Source of the DNA: Trichomonas vaginalis G3
Taxonomy: Eukaryota > Parabasalia > Trichomonadida > Trichomonadidae
Assembly: GCF_026262505.1 (NCBI RefSeq)
Contig: NC_067203.1
Span: forward strand, 20,317,411 to 20,381,410
Direction of reading: 5' to 3'
DNA: 64,000 nt
In this document: one piece after another, positions 18,938-29,258 of the stretch
Numbering within the stretch: the first letter of the stretch is position 1
How the letters are laid out: every line of letters starts with the position of its first letter
Made by a program: the position numbers and the translations under genes
Notes under the pieces: model-generated
Database searches by the model: none
Seen by the model: only the letters and a program-made list of their open reading frames with translations
Told to the model about the DNA's origin: nothing

Positions 18938-20158
18938 TCATTTCACTTCAGTGATGAATGCCGCAAGACCTATTGCGAACATCGACTCAGGCTCGAGTGG
19001 GAATACTGCCTGAAGTTCAATAACATCTGTTTGGATTTTTCTAATCCAAAATAAGTCATCTCCATCTTTTTTCTCGTAAAGTACAGCATTTTTAACAGAT
19101 TGGACGTGAAACCTGCCATGGAAGTTATATGTGACCTTTTTAAGTACTTTTTCTGTAGGTTGCCGACTCATTAACTTTTTTGGAATTCCTTCAGCCTGAT
19201 TGAAGAAAGAAACACACATTCTACGAGCGGGATCTTTACCTTCCTTCGGGTAGAACCTAATCGAAAGAATTTCGTCGCTAGTTTGAGATTTTAATCTCAA
19301 TGAGAAAGCTGCAGTTTTATTTCCTACAGAAACATAGGCATCTACATCAGATGTATCGTCTTTTGAGATCTGAATAGACTCAGAGCCTTTTTTGTATACA
19401 GCAGATAAAATAAATTCACTTAACATATAAAATCTGAAAGTAAATGTAGATCCAAGTAAGCCAACATTTTTCTCTCTGGAAATTCTGTAAACTGGTTGCT
19501 CTTTTGACTTAACTTCAATTGGAATCGCATATTTTGAATGATTTCCAATTGGCTGATTAGGTTGAGGCGTAGTTTTTACAGGAGGTATGTCTTTGGGCTT
19601 CTCTTGCTCTTTTTTATTATCTTTTTCCTCTTCTGGATCTGTTGGTTCATCAGTGGCATTTTCTGATGAAGAAGAATCGATTTTTACGAATTTCTCTGGA
19701 CTACTCTCACGTCTTTGAGATCTTTTTCGCGGTTTTTCATCTGTATTTTTGGGTTTCTCTGCTTTTACAGGTCGAGTTGCTTCAATTTCTTTTGGAGCCG
19801 TTTCTGTAGTAACATCGCTAGCTTTTTCAACAAGAGTAGGCTCAGGATCCGTATGCTCTTCTGATAAATCTACTTCCTGAAAAGTAATAATATCTTTCTT
19901 TCTTGTTTTCCTAGTGTTTACATGCCTTTGCGGGGGAGATTCTAACACCTGTGGCTGAACTTCGACAACTTTCTTTTCTACTTTAGTTGCCTCTTTATTC
20001 TTTCTAACTCTACGCCTTTGATTATTATTATCTTGTGGGTATTTTGACTTCCCGTTTTCATCAGGCACATTAAATCTAGGTTTAAAAGGTACTGTATTCT
20101 TAAAAAGATTTACATCATCTCCGTCGCTCGATGAAAAGTCGACGTTGAAGAGAGACAT
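18938..20158 (-). CDS. Tubby-like domain protein with disordered N-terminus
   Basis: 406 residues. Residues 1-215 are low complexity, charged and Pro/Ser/Glu/Lys rich, with basic patches (RRRVRKNKEATK, RKRSQRRESS) that could be nuclear localisation or membrane-binding segments. Residues about 225-406 have the Tubby/Tulp C-terminal layout: a GSTFTFRFYMLSEFILSAVYKK strand set, RRMCVSFFNQAEG, and a C-terminal block NFHGRFHVQSVKNAVL ... FWIRKIQTDVIELQAVFPLEP ... FAIGLAAFITEVK. That block corresponds to the family's NFHGRV...SVKNFQL ... PLSPLQAFAI-L-S-F pattern. Tubby domains bind phosphoinositides and cargo. Trichomonads have several short, divergent members. The domain call is good; the role is unknown. 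Confidence 0.78.
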   Translation of the reverse strand: MSLFNVDFSSSDGDDVNLFKNTVPFKPRFNVPDENGKSKYPQDNNNQRRRVRKNKEATKVEKKVVEVQPQVLESPPQRHVNTRKTRKKDIITFQEVDLSEEHTDPEPTLVEKASDVTTETAPKEIEATRPVKAEKPKNTDEKPRKRSQRRESSPEKFVKIDSSSSENATDEPTDPEEEKDNKKEQEKPKDIPPVKTTPQPNQPIGNHSKYAIPIEVKSKEQPVYRISREKNVGLLGSTFTFRFYMLSEFILSAVYKKGSESIQISKDDTSDVDAYVSVGNKTAAFSLRLKSQTSDEILSIRFYPKEGKDPARRMCVSFFNQAEGIPKKLMSRQPTEKVLKKVTYNFHGRFHVQSVKNAVLYEKKDGDDLFWIRKIQTDVIELQAVFPLEPESMFAIGLAAFITEVK

Positions 20159-20564
20159 TCAAAGAATTTGAATCAATTCGTGATAAATTATATTGTTGAA
20201 TTGTATTAATATTGATTGATGATATATAAACCATAAATTTATAAGGTTATTTCAATGAACGCGAAACATTTATTCATGGAGTGTTTGATAAACTATAGGT
20301 CATCTAAAGCATTTTACTTAGTAATGTCATAGTTAATGGCTGATGATTTAGATTCAATATTTTAGGGGTACGAATATTATGCCATTATATTGCTATCAAT
20401 CATTAGCCATTCATATACAATATAAATACATAGTAATTATATCAAGATTTATGCATTTTTCAGAATTTAGATATTCCTATCTTTCATAATCCTTCAAAAT
20501 TAACTTTGTAAATTGCCTATAATTGACATAGGCAGTCTAGTTTGAAAACTTTGAATCATAAATT
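20159..20564. other. Intergenic spacer with initiator-like motif
   Basis: About 405 AT-rich bases between divergent genes. TCATA at 20556-20560 lies five bases before the ATG at 20565 and may be its initiator. Confidence 0.5.
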
Positions 20565-21935
20565 ATGGATGAGTACAAAGAGGAAGATTCTAATGAGCAT
20601 ACAACATTTGTTAAATCCAAATTATTAAGTGACAACTTTGCAAGCTTATTGACACCTGAGCAGGCAGCTAATGAGATTTCATCAAGAATAGAAATATTAA
20701 CAAATTTTCTTGATTCTCCAGATGCAATCGAATTTTCACAATCATTAAAAGAATTAATCATTATTTGCAGCTGCTTTGATATCAAATTATCATTAAAAGC
20801 AGAATCTGCTGACTTTTATGAAAACTTATTTCAAACTTTGATTAACTTCCCTGCGTGTTCAACATATAATGATATCGTAATCCTAATTCTCCAGATAATC
20901 ATCCACTCACCTCAATCAATTCCTCAAATGATGAATTTGAACGTTTTGGAGTTTATTTTTTCAATTTTGCATAATTCATTTCCAAAAACAATTTTTGAGA
21001 AATGCTATATTTCATTATCATGTATTAGCAGAGTAAGCAAGTCTTATCGAGATCAAGTTATCATTAAATTTCCAATTAATCACTTGTATATGGTTGCAGA
21101 AGGTCCTCAAGATGATTTCATTGTGGAATCAATAATAAAACTTATTCACTCATATTCTTTGTATCCACTTGATCAACAAGAAATTTCAGACGCAATTTTA
21201 ATTATCAGATTGTTATTTGTTAATAACGGACAAAGGCATTTCACAAAAGATGGATTTTGCACTGCAATAAACTCATTACAATCATTGGTGAAATCACCTG
21301 TTTTCAAATTTGAAATGGTTGATTTTCTTGATCAAACTCTTCATTATTTCGGAAAAGATGATGATATCACAGAATCACTATGTTATATAAACTGCAGATA
21401 TATCGTTACAAGCCGGAAATCATTTATTAATATGGATTTAATTGCAGATTTGATTGATTTAGAGTCAAAACCATCAATTATTGCCGCAGCTGCTCGATCA
21501 ATAGGATTAATATGCTTTAATATGAAAGATTATGTTCAAAATAAAGACAATTTTGAATATTTACAATATTTATTCGAAATCTTTAATCAAGTGAAGTTTT
21601 CGGCCAAAGAAGAACTAGGATTTGCAATAGTTGGATTTTTCACATACATTAAAGATCAAATTCTATACGAGTACATCATTTTACACGCAGATACATTCTT
21701 TGATCTTATAAATCTATCAAATATTCAAACATTAACATTTATCGTTAATACACTCGAGAGGTTGAGACTATATGCAGCATTTAATGATCTCAAAAATGAC
21801 TTTTATGATTTTCTTGTTAATTGCGAAATAATATCTCGCCTTGAAGATTTGTACGATGAACTCAGTGCAGACACTCAAAAAGAGAAAATTCTCAGTGAGA
21901 AAATTAACATATTTTTAGATAATATCCAAATATAA
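20565..21935 (+). CDS. Helical-repeat (ARM/HEAT-like) protein
   Basis: 456 residues, almost entirely alpha-helical, Leu/Ile/Asn/Ser rich, with acidic start and end. Segments such as LEFIFSILHNSFPKTIFEKC, SIIAAAARSIGLICFNMKDY and ELGFAIVGFFTYIKDQI have the spacing of armadillo/HEAT helices. The C-terminus (about 430-456) is a charged helix. There is no signal or membrane segment. Trichomonads carry many such divergent ARM-like proteins of unknown function; scaffold roles are typical. Preceded by an initiator-like TCATA. The fold is likely; no specific function is assigned. Confidence 0.65.
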   Translation: MDEYKEEDSNEHTTFVKSKLLSDNFASLLTPEQAANEISSRIEILTNFLDSPDAIEFSQSLKELIIICSCFDIKLSLKAESADFYENLFQTLINFPACSTYNDIVILILQIIIHSPQSIPQMMNLNVLEFIFSILHNSFPKTIFEKCYISLSCISRVSKSYRDQVIIKFPINHLYMVAEGPQDDFIVESIIKLIHSYSLYPLDQQEISDAILIIRLLFVNNGQRHFTKDGFCTAINSLQSLVKSPVFKFEMVDFLDQTLHYFGKDDDITESLCYINCRYIVTSRKSFINMDLIADLIDLESKPSIIAAAARSIGLICFNMKDYVQNKDNFEYLQYLFEIFNQVKFSAKEELGFAIVGFFTYIKDQILYEYIILHADTFFDLINLSNIQTLTFIVNTLERLRLYAAFNDLKNDFYDFLVNCEIISRLEDLYDELSADTQKEKILSEKINIFLDNIQI

Positions 21936-22186
21936 GAATTCAATGTAGATATTGTATATGCACGTTGAGATCATAAGAAGAGATATTTTTATTCCCATCG
22001 TTTAAATAAGAATTTGATCCTTCTTTTTGAATAAATATTATTGTTTGTATTATCACAATATGGTATTGCTTGAATTTTGACAGCCCAATGAAAGGTCGTT
22101 ATGTGGAACTAATTTAAGAAAAAATGTTAAATGATAAGAATTATATTTTTCACATTTATCATAGAAAAATTAAAGGCAAATGTGAC

Positions 22187-22258
22187 GGTTCCATAGTGTA
22201 ATGGCTATCACTGGGGACTCTGAATCCCTAAATCCAGGTTCGATTCCTGGTGGAACCA
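22187..22258 (+). tRNA. tRNA-Gln (anticodon CTG)
   Basis: Complete cloverleaf: acceptor GGTTCCA/TGGAACC (7 bp), D arm GTG...CAC, anticodon arm GGGGA-CTCTGAA-TCCCT with CTG at 34-36, T arm CCAGG-TTCGATT-CCTGG, discriminator A. No intron. A T-rich stretch just downstream (from about 22261) should terminate RNA polymerase III. It decodes CAG. Confidence 0.95.
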
Positions 22259-22557
22259 AAATTTTTCTTTTTTTCTTATTTTTTCTCAATAATTCTGGAA
22301 CTCTTAATTCATATCTCTCCAAAGACAAAACATGACGAAATCGGAAATACATGACAATTCGTTAAAAATTCATTTCAGAGATATTCTCTGATTTTTATTT
22401 GAGCTTTGATATCAAGATATTATTGAGTCTGCTTTGATTCAGACATCAAATAGTTATTTATTTATTAATCAAATTCATTTTTGTTCAATTGTCATGTAAA
22501 TATCAAAATCTTTCAAAATCATTTCAAATTTGAAAACAAAGAATACAAATATAGAAT
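22259..22557. other. Intergenic spacer
   Basis: About 300 AT-rich bases between tRNA-Gln and the 3' end of the next gene, beginning with the tRNA's T-rich terminator. Nothing else is recognised. Confidence 0.5.
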
Positions 22558-25533
22558 TTATTCGATGACAGTATAAGTTGATGCTGGGTCCTTCTTAGCC
22601 ATTATCTTTCTGGTATATATCACAGTGAAGAAAGACAAAATAGCATGAGAAACAACACCAACGAAAAGACACCAGGATTCAGGGCAAAGCTTTGTTTCTA
22701 CATCAAAGCAAGTCTCGTGGCCTTTAATTGTATCTTCACCCGCAAAGAAAAGCGAAATTAAAGGATTAATCCAGTTACATTGATCACCAACCATGAACCT
22801 TGCGAACTGAGATATCTGCATAACAGCAGAACAAATAGATACAGCGAATACATCAATGCATGACCAACTGTAGAGTATTTCGACAAAAACAAGGAAATAC
22901 CTTTGTTTCTTCGATATCATTGGAATAAACCAAAGAATTCCCAGTGAAATCAAATGCAACACAGGTGCAGCAATTGTTATAAGACCAAAAACAATCTGGC
23001 TGTATCTAATAGTAAAGCAATTTGGTTTTTCCGCGTGATCAGGCATAGTTAAGAACAAACTTACTGGAGAATATTCCTTTATATAAGGATATTGCATCGC
23101 TTTCAATGCCCATCCTGTGAGGCCAACCAACTCAAAACTGAAGAATTTTCTGATCATTCCAATAAACATGAAAGGAACAGAGATAAGATACATAACAAGG
23201 ACAAATATATGAGAGAACATGTTGTTTTCACGTGAAAGGAATGTCATTTTATCCTCTTTTTCTTCAATTTCGATTTGATGATCAACTTTTCTTTCGAAAT
23301 AAAGCATCAAATGGGATAAAATATATGTCAATATAATACAGAATATAAATGAAGTATATCCATACAATGGATAAACCCATAAGTTAATAGAAAATGGTTT
23401 CGAAATTAAACTACTGACAATTGGCATATCCAAGTTAAAGTTGAATGCCAAAAGCATAAGAATGACTATATATGTGCAAATATATATCCACTTGTGAAGG
23501 ATATTCTGAGTCATCAAAACTAATTCACGCCATTTAGGTGTAATGACTGTAGCTGGTAATATCCATACAAGTAACATAGCAATCATCTGTGAATATGGCC
23601 AGACAATTGACATAATAAAAATTAAAACTGCTAACAAGTAAGTTTTGGCTTCCCACATCTGTGTAACAGTATTCCAGAGTGAGAACTCATGAACAGGAGG
23701 TAATGCAACGAGTTTATCGGTGCCAAGCCAAAATTTGATATAAACTGACAAAGCCATACCAGTATTTGATGATATATAGCCTGCTGTGTTGATAAGAAGG
23801 AAGAAAGGAATCAAACATCTTGTTAATTTTGAAAGTTTCGGTGTCATTAACAAAGATGATTTGGAATCTGTTCTAAGGAATCTTCCCATGCATGAAAGCT
23901 TTTCTTCATTAATGTTTTGAAGCATATCAAGCGATTCTAAGCTCTCTGCTGGCTTCATTTTCATCTTTGAAGAACAAATACAAACAATAATCATGAAAAT
24001 CAGAGCTAAAACAAGAGCAGCTGTTGAAACAGATGATGTTATAACAGAATTAATCTCAACTTTTTGATCATTTGGTTGATCATGGCATGTTGCGTTCTTT
24101 AATTGAGTAGTAATCATATTATTAACTGCTTTGATGCCATATGTTTGTAAAACACTGGAAATGAATGGACCAGATAAGTTTCTATAATTATGAACAAAGA
24201 ATTTCACAGCATTGTTAATAAATTCTCTGAAATTTTCTTCAATTCCGCCTTTTGTTGCATTTACTGCGAAATAATCAACAAAAGTATTAACTTTCATCTG
24301 TGTTATGCCTGTTCCATCTGCAGAAAACAATGATTTAAGGCAATCTTCATTGATACAGTCAGGATCTGTGAAATTTATTCCATATCCAACTTTATGAGCA
24401 ATTTGAGCCAAAACTTTGAAGAACAGATCATGCAAAGATATATCAATATCAGCATATTCAGTAAGATAAAGATTATCTTCTGCATATTGAAAATCTGACA
24501 AAGAGAAATTATAAAAGAAAGAGATGTTGAAAATGAAATGATCCAATGTTGTGTGCGAATCAATGACGTAAGCACTGATCGGATCAAAGAATGTAGAATT
24601 CTTCCACGAATTCAAGCCAGAAATGTTTAAATCAAGGAGTTTGAGGTATAATGATGAATTCAAGAATGGTAAAGAAATGTTGATATCAATTGGATCTGTT
24701 AAATTGAAATAATTCAATAATGTTTCCAAATTAAATTCTCCCGTATTGTTTGTGAATCGATTTACCAATGAATTGATGTTAAATTCACCATCGCCTTGTG
24801 TTAGATTCGATAAAACATATCTTAATGTATCAATAAGAACTGATTCTCTCAAATCTGACATTCCTTCCCCAATTGGAATATCAATTGGCCTAACATCTCC
24901 AAGATATGGTCTGACCATGTCACTTATGTTGCTAAAAATACTAGACACGTTTGATACAACTGGATCTAATAATCCACTACAAAATATTGGGCCAATTTCT
25001 TTCTTGAGGACAGATTCAATCAAAGGCTCAACAGCATCATAGATTAATTCTTCCCATGCCTGGTCAAAATGTGCTTGTAATTTAATATTGGTCAACGTTG
25101 AGCCGCATTGATCTGAAGGTGCAGTAACTTTTGTGATGAGACCATGAGCATCATTCTCAAAATGAAAACCAATACGTGAATTCATATTATCAACTTCAGC
25201 ATGTATTTTGGCAATAACTGGATTTAATTTTATAGGCTTCTGTTGTGTAACATTTAAGTCCAAATCAATTGAAGTTGTAATTGTTGATTCAATAAGTAAT
25301 CCATTTTCGATCTTCCATGGATTTGGATAGTATGAAGAATTGATTTTAGTAAGATCAATATTGTATATTGTAATGTTATTCAATGCTATGCCGTAATTAA
25401 ATATTGTGCCATTATGGGCAAAATCAATACGACCAAGATTAAGCTGAAGTCTAGAAATCCAACATTTGATGTCACATTCACCCCCAATCTCTTGTCTTAA
25501 GCACAAAACGATACACAAGAAGAGCCAAAGCAT
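22558..25533 (-). CDS. Membrane protein: BPI/TULIP-like ectodomain joined to PqiA-like membrane modules
   Basis: 991 residues. An N-terminal signal peptide (about 1-18) leads into an ectodomain (about 20-500) with many N-x-S/T sites and alternating strand patterns. The helix AWEELIYDAVEPLIESVLKKEIGPIFC resembles the end of the first barrel of BPI/LBP-type (TULIP) lipid-binding proteins. A membrane span lies at about 508-530 (STAALVLALIFMIIVCIC). The rest holds about eight membrane spans arranged as two copies of a PqiA-like unit: a WEAKTYLLAVLIFIMSIVWP copy with a following charged turn, and LHLISLGILWFIPM ... WSCIDVFAVSICSAV in the second copy. The latter matches the bacterial W-S-(M)-x-D-V-F-V-V-A motif. 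Bacterial PqiA works with lipid-shuttling MCE proteins, so a role in moving lipids between membrane and lumen is a reasonable inference. The domain calls are by eye. Confidence 0.65.
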   Translation of the reverse strand: MLWLFLCIVLCLRQEIGGECDIKCWISRLQLNLGRIDFAHNGTIFNYGIALNNITIYNIDLTKINSSYYPNPWKIENGLLIESTITTSIDLDLNVTQQKPIKLNPVIAKIHAEVDNMNSRIGFHFENDAHGLITKVTAPSDQCGSTLTNIKLQAHFDQAWEELIYDAVEPLIESVLKKEIGPIFCSGLLDPVVSNVSSIFSNISDMVRPYLGDVRPIDIPIGEGMSDLRESVLIDTLRYVLSNLTQGDGEFNINSLVNRFTNNTGEFNLETLLNYFNLTDPIDINISLPFLNSSLYLKLLDLNISGLNSWKNSTFFDPISAYVIDSHTTLDHFIFNISFFYNFSLSDFQYAEDNLYLTEYADIDISLHDLFFKVLAQIAHKVGYGINFTDPDCINEDCLKSLFSADGTGITQMKVNTFVDYFAVNATKGGIEENFREFINNAVKFFVHNYRNLSGPFISSVLQTYGIKAVNNMITTQLKNATCHDQPNDQKVEINSVITSSVSTAALVLALIFMIIVCICSSKMKMKPAESLESLDMLQNINEEKLSCMGRFLRTDSKSSLLMTPKLSKLTRCLIPFFLLINTAGYISSNTGMALSVYIKFWLGTDKLVALPPVHEFSLWNTVTQMWEAKTYLLAVLIFIMSIVWPYSQMIAMLLVWILPATVITPKWRELVLMTQNILHKWIYICTYIVILMLLAFNFNLDMPIVSSLISKPFSINLWVYPLYGYTSFIFCIILTYILSHLMLYFERKVDHQIEIEEKEDKMTFLSRENNMFSHIFVLVMYLISVPFMFIGMIRKFFSFELVGLTGWALKAMQYPYIKEYSPVSLFLTMPDHAEKPNCFTIRYSQIVFGLITIAAPVLHLISLGILWFIPMISKKQRYFLVFVEILYSWSCIDVFAVSICSAVMQISQFARFMVGDQCNWINPLISLFFAGEDTIKGHETCFDVETKLCPESWCLFVGVVSHAILSFFTVIYTRKIMAKKDPASTYTVIE

Positions 25534-27649
25534 TTGATTTTTTTTTGATAATAATAGAATGGTTTCGAATTTTTCAGAACAAAACCACTTTTAACCCTTT
25601 CAAAAAATGGTTTCAATAACCAAGTTACCGTTAAAATAATTCGAAATCAACAATAATATAATATTATAATAAAAATTAAATTCTTTGAAAAAATGATTTA
25701 AATACGATAAATTGTTATTTGAATATACACAATGTAAGATTTGTGATAACGTAAAATTAAAAATCAACAATGCTTAAAAGCATATTATTTATATATAAAT
25801 TCAAATTGGTCACGATGTATTTATAACATTTTATTTTTGCGATCAATTTGTAAGAGTTAAAAATTAGATTTTATTATATTTTTATGCGAGTATTGACTTA
25901 TACCTTTTGATTATCCATTTAGATCCATTCAAATGTATATTTTTAAATTTTTGATTTTTTCCTATTGGGATAATGGAGTAGGTGACAAAAGTGCATACTC
26001 TTAAACAACCGTCGGATTTCCGGGTGAAATCGTGACACACTTTCGTCTTTCGTAGGCAGTGGTGGTTGTTACAAAAGGTAACTTCGAATGTAGCGTGAAA
26101 TCTGCAAAAAAAATTCTGAAATTTGAATGGAGAACACAAAAATTGAATAGTTTACGTCAATAAAAAAGAGAAAAATGAAGCCAATGTGTCTCGAACCTAG
26201 GACGTAGAGCAGCAATCACACTGTTTATCCCATTACACTACATGCATCTCTCACCTCAGTGAATGAGATCAACTATATGATAACTTTTTCCCCATTAGAT
26301 TCTTGTGGAAAAGTGACAAATAGCAACTTTGACCCTCTCTCTTGGGATAATGTACTTATCATTCAAAAATTATCAAATAATATGGTCGTTTGTTATTTTT
26401 GAAAATAGATTATAACTTTAATATCTATATTGTTTCTAAAATTGTTGGATTTGACATGATACCTTATTATTGCAGACGTATTTTCCAGTTTAAAATATAA
26501 TTCATACATATCAACCTTGATAATATCAACATATCTTTTACTTCTCCATAAATTCCATTTCATTAGGGTTTTGTTTTTATTTTCTACTTGGCTGAAGGGG
26601 AGAAGGTATGTGATGGTCCATATACTGTTTCAAGATTGATTAGCCTATGAGTTGAACTCAAATAAACTATTTCTCCGAATTGACATTCGATTATACTAAT
26701 TATTAACACAAGGCATGTACAACTAGTATCGACAGCTTTTTATTGTTTCTTTTTGTAAAATCAAAGAGGTTTTCATTATGGAGATATTCTTTGAACAATT
26801 TTCAAATTTATCTGCGTAATATATAGATTTTGAGGTGTTTACTCGAAATATATATTTAAATTATCAATATAATCGTCAACGTTGCGGATATTCAGATTCA
26901 ATGAATATATATATAGAAATCAACTAATACTTATACCCCACAAAATGGGGTTAGTATTAATGATTAAAACCAGTAATTAAAGATACATTCTTCAAGATTT
27001 TAATTCAAAAAAATATACAGATAGCGGTGATTCCAAGTTTATATTAAATTAATGAGGTTCATCTTAAAATTCATTGGATTCATCAAACAGAACCCTTTAG
27101 TAGAATATAATATGAGGCTTAATTGTCAGAATTATTTACTTTCTTCAAAAATCATTTATGATATTGAGGTAATATAAGATATGAACATTTTCAAATGTGA
27201 AAAGGTTCGATGGCTATTTTGAAAAATTATTTTTGTGATATCTAGATATTCTCTTATAAAAGAAATAATAAGTTTACTATGCTCACATTTGCTAATCAAA
27301 TAATAGCATCTATTTAGGAGCCAAATGTTAAAATTATAAATTGATTTGTTAAAGATTGTCATCATGACTCAGAAAATGATCCCTATATTTATTTATATTA
27401 AGTAATGCTAAATATAAAGTTTTTATAAACGAATGTAAGAAGCTAGGGAAAGAATTTTTATCGAATATTTCTTTGAAAATTTTGAATTAGTAATTGAAAA
27501 GAATTAGCGAGTAAACATACTATATGTTAATCAATATTTAAAATTTCATCACATCGGAGACCGATGGAAAAATATCTTTATGTTTGTTCAGTAGTAAAAT
27601 TATCTATACAATCTAATATTTATTTTTTTGCGTTATTTAACGTGTAGAT
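25534..27649. other. 2.1-kb gene-free interval upstream of the nested transposon
   Basis: AT-rich sequence without a convincing gene. A more GC-balanced island at about 25970-26330 contains a tRNA-like relic and an 85-codon minus frame (25882-26139) of unconvincing composition. The rest, to the target duplication at 27650, shows only AT-rich drift. Confidence 0.5.
26181..26254 (-). pseudogene. tRNA-like relic
   Basis: On the minus strand a D-arm/A-box-like TGTAGTGTAATGGGATAA is followed about 35 bases later by GGTTCGAGA, a good B-box. The acceptor, anticodon and T stems do not pair properly, so this looks like a decayed tRNA or tRNA-derived repeat rather than a working gene. Confidence 0.35.
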
Positions 27650-27660
27650 GTTATTCGATT
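27650..27660. repeat. Target-site duplication, left copy (outer transposon)
   Basis: GTTATTCGATT directly precedes the left TIR and is repeated directly after the right TIR (53851-53861). The exact edge is ambiguous by up to two bases on each side because the direct repeat can be extended to 15 bases (27648-27662 and 53849-53863), which overlaps the TIR tips. Confidence 0.7.
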
Positions 27661-28562
27661 ATTGTTATAGACCGAAAATAGATTTTTTCGGTTTTCTCTT
27701 CAAATAATTGAAAGAATGATACTATTATAGGTTTATTATATTATATAGCATATAATCATGCTATAGCCGAAAATTATAAGTTTTGAGAAGATTGAATATA
27801 ACACAAATAAATTTGAATGTAAGTTAAATTGCTTGTTGTTTTTAATAGCTATTTAATGAGAAATCCAATATTGCAAAATTCAAATTGAATGATTGAAAGA
27901 ACAGAAAAAGTCATTCTTTTCAATTTCGAATATGTTTTATTGTATTTATAATTATATGGCAAATAAGATATTTAAACTTGATTTTTGAAGGAAAATTCAC
28001 AAAATTGAATAAATTCAAATAATTTTTATTCAAAAATAAACTAATTATTTGAGTTTAATACTAATTATCTATTCAAACTACAAAGTTTGTAATTTAAAAT
28101 ATTTTGTGAGATCAGATTGAATTAATTCAAGGTTCTTTTCAATTAATATTAATGACCATATTACGCATTTTCGAACATTCTAAACCAAATATATAAAAAT
28201 GGGAGACGAATGTTAAATTTGCTAGACATGGGGGAGTTGTCTGCAAAGTTTTAGCTCTTATCTCTAACAAAAAATTAATTTTTAAAAAAATGACCGAATA
28301 CGTTTCACAGCGAGAAAAAATAAAAGGCAAGATAGAATTTTCTAGACATAAAGAAGTTGTTTACCGAGTTTTAGCTCTTATCTCTAACAAAAAATTAATT
28401 TTTAAAAAAATGACCGAATACGTTTCACAGCGAGAAAAAATAAAAGGCAAGATAGAATTTTCTAGACATAAAGAAGTTGTTTACCGAGTTTTAGCTCTTA
28501 TCTCTAACAAAAAATTAATTTTTAAAAAAATGACCGAATACGTTTCACAGCGAGAAAAAAAT
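27661..28562. repeat. Left TIR of outer transposon
   Basis: About 555 bases of unique TIR (27661-28215) followed by about three units of a 120-bp tandem repeat. It is inverted relative to 53018-53850, with only scattered differences apart from repeat number. Confidence 0.85.
28216..28562. repeat. 120-bp tandem repeat in left TIR
   Basis: The block GACCGAATACGTTTCACAGC recurs at 28292, 28412 and 28532, giving a 120-base period with near-perfect copies; the outermost unit is degenerate. The period is a multiple of three, so one frame stays open across it (28290-28577). That is most simply a by-product. Confidence 0.85.
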
Positions 28563-28744
28563 AAAACTGTACACTGATTTTCATTTTCATTTCCAGTCAC
28601 TTTACTTATTATTTTTTTCTTTTTTTTCATTTTAATTATAAATTATTTCATAATACGTTTATTTACGTTACCATTTTCTTTATTCTTTTGAATTCCATAC
28701 TAGACACTTATAGAATATTTTGATTGTTAACGTACTTCATTAGA

Positions 28745-29053
28745 ATGAATCCTTACAAAGGGTATGTCGATCGAATTTACCTAATTGGTATTTCCAATCA
28801 GATTGAAGAAGGTAAAATGACATGGGAAGAAGCTTGTACCCATGTTCCCATCGCCCCAACCCTTCAATCAAATGATTTCAAATATTTAGATGTTTCAAAA
28901 TCTTTTTTACAAAATCAATTTAGCTTACAGAATATCCCATTGCTTAAAGGCAAGAAAGGTCGTAGGGTCAATCCCTACGACCAAATCAAAGCTCTTGCTG
29001 TGATACATGACCACTGGGCCTTTCCCTGTGGTCAAACAAAACACTGGAAACGT
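28745..29053 (+). pseudogene. Transposase of outer element, N-terminal piece
   Basis: Starts at ATG 28745, three bases behind an initiator-like TCATT (28738-28742), so the transposon carries a host-type promoter. About 103 residues remain: a helical, basic region (MTWEEACTHVPIAPTL ... GKKGRRVNPYDQIKALAVIHDHW) likely to be the N-terminal DNA-binding part. It ends where the Maverick inserted. The catalytic part lies on the far side at 50735. The gene is broken by this insertion. Confidence 0.8.
29049..29053. repeat. Target-site duplication AACGT, left copy (Maverick)
   Basis: AACGT immediately precedes the left Maverick TIR and is repeated at 50730-50734 after the right TIR. A 5-base duplication is in the 5-6-base range typical of Maverick/Polinton integration. 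Confidence 0.9.
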
Positions 29054-29258
29054 AGTTAGTATGGGTTAGTTGGGTATGGTGGCACTGCGCACCTACTTAC
29101 CCATGATATGTGAATTTGACACTTTACAAAACCATTAACGTATATTTTACAACACAAACGACAACACTAACTTAACCTTAAATATTTACAAAGCCGCCAA
29201 CCACTTCACCTCACTAACGACTTCGCTAACGAACTCACTAATGAAAAAATAAACGTTC

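Noticed and set aside
25882-26139. 85-codon minus frame rich in Cys, Phe and His
   Set aside because: The composition looks random, there is no promoter motif, and it lies in the decayed island.
28139-28330. 63-codon frame present in both outer TIRs (also 53181-53372)
   Set aside because: Its presence in both arms follows from TIR duplication. It overlaps the start of the 120-bp repeat and has no recognisable protein character.
28290-28577. 95-codon frame with two identical 40-residue units
   Set aside because: It follows from a 120-bp tandem repeat in the TIR whose period is divisible by three. The composition is not otherwise convincing, and the right TIR does not preserve the same frame length.
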